Origin: Halorientalis sp.
Lineage (GTDB): Archaea; Halobacteriota; Halobacteria; Halobacteriales; Haloarculaceae
Direction of reading: 5' to 3'
Assembly: GCF_028275115.1 (NCBI RefSeq)
Contig: NZ_JAQCNH010000052.1
Location: 1-47,825 of the forward strand
Length of the DNA: 47,825 nt
Position numbers and translations under genes: made by a program. This document shows positions 42,449 through 47,825 of the stretch, in pieces (positions within the stretch are counted from its first letter, which is position 1; each line of letters opens with the position of its first letter). A model generated the notes under the pieces. The model had not been told where the DNA came from and did not search any database. It saw only the letters and a program-made list of their open reading frames with translations.

Positions 42449-42861
42449 TTTACAGCGTCGACGTCCGGATCACCGCACCGGTCAACGACACGGAAGTCAC
42501 GGACAGGGTGGCGGACGCGATTCAGAACGTCTTCCCGAGCGCCGAAATCGAGGAGCGACCGGGTGAGTTGCTGGCGACGGCCCACGACCTCCAGACGCTT
42601 TCGGAGTCGCTCCATCGGCAGGAGATTCTCGACGCCGCCCGGACGGTTTTCTTCGAGAACCGGCAGGGCGACACGTTTCGTTTCGACCTGAAGAAACAGC
42701 CGGCCTTCGAGGGCGTGGTCACGTTCGCCGTCGGAAACCCGAGCGAACTCGGCGACATCCACGCCCGGGTGCGGGTCGAAGAGCCGACCGTCGAGGAGTA
42801 CGTCAATCAGGTCGCGCCGCCGACAGAGGAGGGGCGGCCGGTCCAACCCGACGACCGATGA
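42445..42861 (+). CDS. UPF0201 family protein (RNA-binding-like fold)
   Basis: The 138-residue protein matches UPF0201: it starts IYSVDVRITAPVNDTEVTDRV, then DAIQNVFPSAEIEERPGELLATA and TVFFENRQGDTFRFDLKKQPAFEG. The family structure is a ribosomal-protein-L5-like alpha/beta fold and an RNA-related role is suspected, not shown. It overlaps UPF0200 and the next HAD gene by four bases each (ATGA), so all three are translationally coupled. Confidence 0.88.
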   Translation: MIYSVDVRITAPVNDTEVTDRVADAIQNVFPSAEIEERPGELLATAHDLQTLSESLHRQEILDAARTVFFENRQGDTFRFDLKKQPAFEGVVTFAVGNPSELGDIHARVRVEEPTVEEYVNQVAPPTEEGRPVQPDDR

Positions 42862-43472
42862 CGGCGGCCCTCTTTTTCGCAGTCGACGGGACGCTCCTCG
42901 AACGGACCGACACTCACAAGACCGTCGTCGAACGAACACTCGAAACGGTACTCGGGGACGCCGACCCGGTGCTGGCCGAGGCATACCTCGAAACGGCCGC
43001 GGAACGGCGAGCGGCGCTCGACCCCAAGGCGGAACTGGCGGGCGCCGAGGCCGTCGCTACGACCGCGGACGAGGACGTCGACCCGGACGCGCTGGTCGCG
43101 GCGCTCCACGAGGCCGAGGCCGAGGCGACGACGGTACCCGAGGCCGCGCGGTCGGCACTGTCGGGGCTCGCCGAGACCGACCACCTCGGAGTCCTCACCA
43201 ACGGGAGCCACGCACGACAGATGGCCAAACTGGCGGCCCACGACCTCGCCAGTCTCTTCGAGACGGTCGTCACAGGCCCGGAAGCCAGCGCGGCCAAACC
43301 CGACCCGGGCATCTACCAGTACGCCCGTGAGCAGGTCGACGCCGACGAGTACGTGATGGTCGGTGCCGACTACGAGAACGACGTGGAAGCCGCGCGAGCG
43401 GCCGGATTCGTCCCGATACACTACGAAGACGAGGAACCCAGTTTCTGGCGGGCGCTGGACGCGTTAGTTTAG
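42858..43472 (+). CDS. HAD-superfamily protein lacking the catalytic nucleophile
   Basis: The 204-residue protein has HAD subfamily IA architecture: a helical cap (about 20-95), motif II VLTNGSH, motif III Lys in SAAKPDPGIYQYA and motif IV VGADYENDVEAARAAGF. Motif I should be DxDGT, but it reads FFAVDGTLLE: Ala8 (codon GCA) replaces the nucleophilic Asp, while the second Asp10 is kept. Without the nucleophile the usual phosphatase mechanism cannot run, so the protein may bind a phosphometabolite without hydrolysing it, or the base may be a sequencing or strain-specific change. It is coupled to UPF0201 and its stop overlaps the convergent oxidoreductase gene by nine bases. Confidence 0.82.
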   Translation: MTAALFFAVDGTLLERTDTHKTVVERTLETVLGDADPVLAEAYLETAAERRAALDPKAELAGAEAVATTADEDVDPDALVAALHEAEAEATTVPEAARSALSGLAETDHLGVLTNGSHARQMAKLAAHDLASLFETVVTGPEASAAKPDPGIYQYAREQVDADEYVMVGADYENDVEAARAAGFVPIHYEDEEPSFWRALDALV

Positions 43473-44585
43473 ACTGCTGACGAAGATGGCCACCCACTGT
43501 CCGAGGTCCCGTCGGTGGGTCACCTCGACCGCATCGACCCACTTGACCCACTGGAAGCCACGGCGACCGGGGGCGACGAGGCGGAGAGGGAAGCCGTGGC
43601 CGTGCGAGAGGGGCTCGTCGTCGACACGGGTCGCCAGCAGTGCGTCCTGGGCCTCCTCTATGGGGAGGCTCCAGTAGTAGCCTGTGACCGAGCGAAAGCG
43701 GACCCACGCGGCGTCGCCGGCCGGCGCCGCCCGGTCCAGCAGGTCACCGACGCGGACGCCAGCCCAGTCGTGTTCGGAGTACCAGCCGCTGGTACAGTCC
43801 AGCACGGCCCGCTCGCTGGTCGCGCCGACGGGCGCGTCGGTCGACGGCTCCCCGTATCGGCGCGGTGCCGACCCGGAATCCGGCGGGAGGGCGTCGTGGT
43901 CGAGTTCGAGAGGTGTAGCGACCGCCCCGGCGACGGTCAGGGTCCAGGTTTCGGGGTCGACCGGGTCGGGGTCGTCTGCGACCCAGCTGGTGACCGGGAA
44001 CGCGTTACCGTCGCCGCTTCCGTCCTCTTTGGAGCCGGTGAACCGGCGGTTCCGACCCGGCAGCGAGAGGGCGTCGCCGGCGGCCTGCTGCGCCTTCCAG
44101 GAGAGCGCACCGAACCCCAGTAGTGCGCCGTACTGGAGGGTGGTTCGCCGGCGGTCCATACCGGCTGTCGAGGGCAGCCGGAACCGGTGGCGTAGATGCC
44201 ACAGCAGGACGGGGGCGACGAGCGTGCCGAGTACCATGTGAGCGAACAGCAGTGGCCACCCGGCGATCCGGACGGGGCCGGACAGCGCCCAGTAGATGCC
44301 GGTGCCGAGGGTCGTGAGCGCGAGCGTCCCGAGCAGAATCGAGACGGGGGTGCCGCCGTCCCACAGGTTCCGGTCGGTAATCCGGCGACGGACACGGCGG
44401 AACTTCCAGCCGAGCAGGGCCACGAGGGTAAAGCCGGCCAGCGCGTGGAGGGTGAACAACCACGCCCCGTCGGGCTGGCCGACGGTGAGACTCACCAGTC
44501 CGGAGCTGACCTCGAAGGTGACTAACGCGAGGATCGACCAGTCGACCAGCCGCGGCGGCGGTGCCAGACGAGCGAGAACGCCCAT
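43464..44585 (-). CDS. Membrane cytochrome b-like domain fused to a molybdopterin oxidoreductase domain
   Basis: The 373-residue protein has four to five N-terminal helices (residues 12-165) with histidines suited to heme b (LHALAGFTL, FAHMVLG, WHLRHRF). The C-terminal part (about 185-373) is a sulfite-oxidase/YedY-type molybdopterin domain: WTLTVAGAVATPLELDHDAL, the metal-ligand Cys in AVLDCTSGWYSEHDWAGV, RVGDLLDRAAP and GFPLRLVAPGRRGFQWVKW. It probably passes electrons between an external substrate and the membrane. The substrate is unknown. No Tat signal precedes the catalytic domain; a Met-Asp-Arg-Arg-Arg run before it resembles one. The ATG at 44585 was chosen. Confidence 0.85.
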   Translation of the reverse strand: MGVLARLAPPPRLVDWSILALVTFEVSSGLVSLTVGQPDGAWLFTLHALAGFTLVALLGWKFRRVRRRITDRNLWDGGTPVSILLGTLALTTLGTGIYWALSGPVRIAGWPLLFAHMVLGTLVAPVLLWHLRHRFRLPSTAGMDRRRTTLQYGALLGFGALSWKAQQAAGDALSLPGRNRRFTGSKEDGSGDGNAFPVTSWVADDPDPVDPETWTLTVAGAVATPLELDHDALPPDSGSAPRRYGEPSTDAPVGATSERAVLDCTSGWYSEHDWAGVRVGDLLDRAAPAGDAAWVRFRSVTGYYWSLPIEEAQDALLATRVDDEPLSHGHGFPLRLVAPGRRGFQWVKWVDAVEVTHRRDLGQWVAIFVSSLN

Positions 44586-44683
44586 ACGTCGTCGTAGGGC
44601 TGAATCGGCTTGGGTCCTGTGTCGAACCGCGACGCCATGCGGGGTCGCGTCCTCGGACGAATCCAGGAGCGTGACCCGCCGGC

Positions 44684-46504
44684 TCAGTCCTGTGACCGGG
44701 TGACGGACCCGGTACCGGCGTCGGCCTGGTCGGACGACACGTCGTCTCGGTCGTCCGTCGCGGCACCGGGAATCCCGCGCTGCAGGCTCAGACAGACGGT
44801 CGTGCCGCTGTCGTCGCTCTCGAAGGTCACCGTCCCGTCGGAGTGGTCGAGTATCCAGTTGACCAGCCACAGCCCGAAGCCACTGCCGTGTCGCAGGTCG
44901 GTCTCTTCGCGCTCACGAAGAACGGCGATCTCGTCGTCCGGGATGCCAGGGCCATTGTCGACGACGACGATCTCGACGCGGTCGCCACGGTCTCGGGATG
45001 CGATCTGCACCCGTCTCTGCTCGGTGTCGTTGTGTTCGATAGCGTTGACGACGAGATTCTCGATTGCCGTCCCGATCTGTTCGGACGACACGACACAGAG
45101 CGGCCGGTCGATATCGACCTCGAACTCGACCGCGGGATAGCGACGCTGGAGCTGTTCGAGCAGTCCGTCGATCACCGGTGCGATGTCGATGTCGGTGACC
45201 GTCCGGCCGGCCTCGACGATCTCCTCGACGTGCCGTGCCTTCTCGCTCTGTTCGACGAGCTTGTCCATGCGTTCAAGGGCCAACCGGCGGGTCTCCTCGA
45301 ACTCGTCGTCCCTCTCGTGTACCGACGTGCCGAGCATGTTGACCCGCGATCTGGCGACGTTCATCTCGTTGCGAATGTTGTGGCGCAGGAACCGGCTCAT
45401 CGTGTCCTTGAGGAGGCCGACGGTCTCCTCGCGCCGCTTCAGGTCGGTCATGTCTTGGAGCAGACAGACGTAGCCGGCGGCCGAGCCCGTTCCGGACTCG
45501 ATGGTCGAGACGCTGATCTTGAAGTAGCGTTCACCGCCAGGTGCGTCGACCCAGCACTCCTCGTGTGTGTCCGCGAGAGTGTCGACCGACCCGTCGGTAC
45601 GCAGAGCCGCGCCGACCTCGGGCAGGTCGTGGACGCTGTCACCGATGCTCCCCCGACCCAGGAGCGTCTTGGCCGTCGAGTTCATGTCGACGGCGGTCCC
45701 GTCGGCGTTGAGGATGAGCACCCCGTCGTCGATGTCTTCGAGCACGTAGTCACGGCCCAGCGGGACGAGCGTGTCCGAGCCGGGCTCGAGACGTGCCACG
45801 ATGGCATCGAGCGGCAGGAACTGGACGAACCGCACGCTGAGTAAACTCACGACGGACACCACCCCCCAGAGTGCGAACAGCAACATCCCGTCGACGAAGT
45901 ACGGCGTCGGCGTCAGCCCCAACACGTCCGCCTCGTGTATCAACAGCAGCGAGAACCCACCGAGGCCGTTCAGGAAGTTGAGTCGACGGTAGATGTTGCG
46001 CGACCGGACCGCCTGCCGGAAGAGTTGTACCGACCCCGCCGTGACCAGGAAGACCACCTCAACCTCCAACGCCCAGAACGCCGGACCGAGTTCGTAGGCG
46101 AGGCCCCCGTCCGCCATGCGAGTTGTAGAATAAACCAGTTCGTGCCACGGGTTGGTCGCGACGAGCGCGACTGCGGCGACGAGCGACCCAGCGACCAGGT
46201 ACCGTTGCTCGGCCGAGACCGACGCCGCCTGGCCAGTGTAGGTGTACCCGAACGAGGCCCAACCGACCGCGGTCACGAGCAACCCGACCACCACGACCGA
46301 GATGCAGACGACGCCGAGTGCGTACTGCCGGGTGGAGAGAAACAGCAGCATGACCGACGCGATTACCGTGTTCGTCCCCATCACGACCACGAACGACAGC
46401 GCTCCCGCTTTCGGGTAGCGCCGCCAGGCGAAGTAGGCGGCGATCCCAGTGCACGCCGCCGAGAGCAACAGGGGCAACGTGTACGGCGAGGACTCGAAGA
46501 ACAC
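44684..46504 (-). CDS. Membrane sensor histidine kinase (7TM, PAS, HisKA, HATPase)
   Basis: The roughly 606-residue kinase has seven N-terminal helices (about 8-225), beginning ESSPYTLPLLLSAACTGIAA, the 7TM sensor domain common in haloarchaeal kinases. A PAS domain follows (VLEDIDDGVLILNADGTAVD, through GYVCLLQDMTDLKRRE). Then comes the phosphoacceptor helix FLRHNIRNEMNVARS with the H-box His, N box ENLVVNAIEHND, VVDNGPGIPDDE and GSGFGLWLVNWILD. The end is an acidic tail. No response regulator is adjacent. A GTG at 46504 was preferred to a TTG at 46519 because family members start just before the PYTLPLL segment; either is possible. Confidence 0.9.
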   Translation of the reverse strand: MFFESSPYTLPLLLSAACTGIAAYFAWRRYPKAGALSFVVVMGTNTVIASVMLLFLSTRQYALGVVCISVVVVGLLVTAVGWASFGYTYTGQAASVSAEQRYLVAGSLVAAVALVATNPWHELVYSTTRMADGGLAYELGPAFWALEVEVVFLVTAGSVQLFRQAVRSRNIYRRLNFLNGLGGFSLLLIHEADVLGLTPTPYFVDGMLLFALWGVVSVVSLLSVRFVQFLPLDAIVARLEPGSDTLVPLGRDYVLEDIDDGVLILNADGTAVDMNSTAKTLLGRGSIGDSVHDLPEVGAALRTDGSVDTLADTHEECWVDAPGGERYFKISVSTIESGTGSAAGYVCLLQDMTDLKRREETVGLLKDTMSRFLRHNIRNEMNVARSRVNMLGTSVHERDDEFEETRRLALERMDKLVEQSEKARHVEEIVEAGRTVTDIDIAPVIDGLLEQLQRRYPAVEFEVDIDRPLCVVSSEQIGTAIENLVVNAIEHNDTEQRRVQIASRDRGDRVEIVVVDNGPGIPDDEIAVLREREETDLRHGSGFGLWLVNWILDHSDGTVTFESDDSGTTVCLSLQRGIPGAATDDRDDVSSDQADAGTGSVTRSQD

Positions 46505-46578
46505 GGCAGTCGCTACCAAGTGGGTGTAGCCTCACTGAAACGCTTCCCGCTTCAATTATCACTGTCGATATTCAGAGC

Positions 46579-47553
46579 TCAGTCGTACGTCCGCTGGCCG
46601 CGCAGGCGGCCACGCCGGTCGGTGACAGTCACCGTGTCACCGCCGTTGTTCCAGACTGGTGCCCCTCGCCACCAGTACAGCGTGGTCGCCGAATCGGTCC
46701 CGTCGCCGGTCCGGAGAGTGAGTTGCGTTCCCGGTTCGAGGGCCGTTCCGGGCGGGAGCGTGTACGTGTGGTCGGCGTCGTCGGTCACCGTCCACCCAGA
46801 GAGGTCGAGCGCCGTCTCGCCGCGGTTTCCGAAGACGACGAACTCGTCGTTCAGGTTCTCGCGGTCGTCTCCGGCGGCGTCCGCGTGGACCGTGACGACC
46901 CAGAACGGTCCGCCGTCGGCCGTTCCACCGTCGGCGACGGGGGTTCCGGTCGTTACCACTGGCGTCGTCGGGTCGTCGGCCGCGCAGGTCCACACCCCAG
47001 TACTGTTTCCACGGGCCCGCCGTTCGGCCGTGTCGAAGGCTCCACGCTCGGTGAACTGGCTGTCGTAGACGCGAGCGTGGCCCGCAGCGAGTAGCCAGCC
47101 GTTGACGTTTTCCCCGTCCTGATAGACGTAGCCCAGCAGACGGCCGTAGTAGCCCCGGCGATCGCTCTCGGCGTCGATCCCGATTGTGACGGTCTCCCCG
47201 AGCAGTCGCTGCGTCATCGCGCGAGTGGCGTCGTGTCCGGCTGCCTGGAGACAGGCGCGACCGGCCGCGGTTTCGGGGACACCCCCGAACTCCGCGGGGT
47301 CGTTCTCGCCACTGGTCTCGGGCGTGTCGACGCCGAGCAGACGGACGGTGTCTTCCGTGCCGTTCCGGTACCGAATCTTCACAGTGTCGCCGTCGACTAC
47401 CCCCGTGACGGTGACCGCGTAACTGTTCGCGAGGTCGGCGTCGGTGGGGGGCGCGGGCGTCCCCGGCGTCGGCGAACCGCCCGGTGAGAGGCCCAGACAG
47501 CCGCTCGTGACGGTGAGAGCGACGACGACGGCGACGACGACGGCGCGGTCCAT
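46579..47553 (-). CDS. Secreted thermonuclease-like lipoprotein with C-terminal lamin-tail domain
   Basis: The 324-residue protein has a signal peptide and lipobox VTSGC (Cys19), then a Pro/Thr linker. Residues 45-195 are an SNase-like nuclease domain: TGVVDGDTVKIRY, VRLLGVDTPETSG, GIDAESDRRGYYGRLLGYVY and NGWLLAAGHARVY contain the acidic metal ligands and catalytic Arg/Glu of the family. Residues 230-320 form an LTD-type beta domain (LNDEFVVFGNRGETALDLSGWTV, TLPPGTALEPG and WNNGGDTVTV). It probably degrades DNA outside the cell, for nutrition or defence. The combination is a known haloarchaeal architecture. Confidence 0.9.
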   Translation of the reverse strand: MDRAVVVAVVVALTVTSGCLGLSPGGSPTPGTPAPPTDADLANSYAVTVTGVVDGDTVKIRYRNGTEDTVRLLGVDTPETSGENDPAEFGGVPETAAGRACLQAAGHDATRAMTQRLLGETVTIGIDAESDRRGYYGRLLGYVYQDGENVNGWLLAAGHARVYDSQFTERGAFDTAERRARGNSTGVWTCAADDPTTPVVTTGTPVADGGTADGGPFWVVTVHADAAGDDRENLNDEFVVFGNRGETALDLSGWTVTDDADHTYTLPPGTALEPGTQLTLRTGDGTDSATTLYWWRGAPVWNNGGDTVTVTDRRGRLRGQRTYD

Positions 47554-47681
47554 ACTCTCCGTTGAGCGGGCCAGCCACTTGAGCGACGAGGGCGACTCGT
47601 CTGTGAGTCGACCACAAGGCAGAGGCGCACCGGCCCTGCATCGTATAAACAGTACTCGTCCCCGTCACCATCCGCGAAGTA

Positions 47682-47825
47682 ATGCACCTGACAGTCGAGA
47701 CGGTCAGCCCCGGGTTCGACGCTGTTGCGGTCGCCGGGTTGCTTCACGGCGAGGGTATCGGCTCCGTCGTCGTCGAGGACAGCGAGGCGCGAGGCGCCGC
47801 CGACAGTCGGACGCAGTCCGGCGAC
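47682..47825 (+). CDS. 5' part of an unidentified gene at the right edge
   Basis: From the ATG at 47682 the frame stays open to the end of the window (48 codons). The peptide begins MHLTVETVSPGFDAVAVAGL and continues LLHGEGIGSVVVEDSEAR, with beta-alpha-beta character. TATAAAC around 47644-47650 lies about 35 bases upstream as a promoter candidate. The fragment is too short to name a family; it may equally be a start that is not used. Confidence 0.45.
   Translation, partial: MHLTVETVSPGFDAVAVAGLLHGEGIGSVVVEDSEARGAADSRTQSGD

Overview
This window is chromosomal DNA from a halophilic archaeon (class Halobacteria). It is GC-rich with G/C-biased third codon positions, the proteins are very rich in Asp and Glu, many genes have GTG or TTG starts, TATA-like boxes lie about 25 bases before start codons (leaderless transcripts), and archaeal marker genes are present (L39e, L31e, aIF6, UPF0200/UPF0201, an intron-bearing tRNA-Arg). 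The genus cannot be fixed from sequence alone.

Layout. 1-8.7 kb: a truncated class V aminotransferase, then sulfur-amino-acid and serine synthesis: metY-metX, a second metY paralog, an SCP2-like protein, serB and serA. 8.9-13.7 kb: a 998-residue glycosyltransferase that joins a GT2 domain to a GT-C domain, then small unknowns and a DUF1080-type glycosidase-like protein. 13.8-18.4 kb: threonine synthase, a winged-helix regulator, RNA 3'-phosphate cyclase, a frameshifted histidine kinase and sufU. 18.7-23 kb: azlCD exporter genes, then a leftward run of enolase-superfamily enzyme, start-less reading frame, sufS, a 36-residue ORF and a 133-residue unknown. 23.1-23.5 kb: a TnpB transposase fossil with a cluster of tight hairpins. 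23.5-32.2 kb: DUF424, TPR protein, agmatinase-family enzyme, PhoU-like regulator, Na+/solute symporter, JAMM peptidase, ThpR, and a Tat lipoprotein.

32.4-34.8 kb: a ZIP metal transporter with a palindrome abutting its ATG, then rpl39e-rpl31e-eif6. 35-40.2 kb: a complete branched-chain amino acid-type ABC importer (livHMGF plus a convergent livK). 40.2-41.7 kb: a YbaK-type deacylase, a charged unknown, and a tRNA-Arg(TCT) flanked by two extra copies of its 3' end, each inside a long hairpin. 41.9-47.8 kb: UPF0200-UPF0201-HAD operon, a cytochrome b/molybdopterin oxidoreductase, a 7TM sensor kinase, a secreted thermonuclease-like lipoprotein and a truncated gene.

How the genes fit together: SerA and SerB make serine, MetX and MetY assimilate sulfide onto activated homoserine, ThrC draws on the same homoserine pool, and SufS/SufU move sulfur into Fe-S clusters. 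The most unusual items are the GT2/GT-C fusion, the tRNA-derived hairpins and repeated tRNA ends, a perfect 125-base tract shared by the metY paralogs, a HAD protein lacking its nucleophile, and three genes that appear broken by frameshift or start loss. No complete undescribed system is demonstrated.
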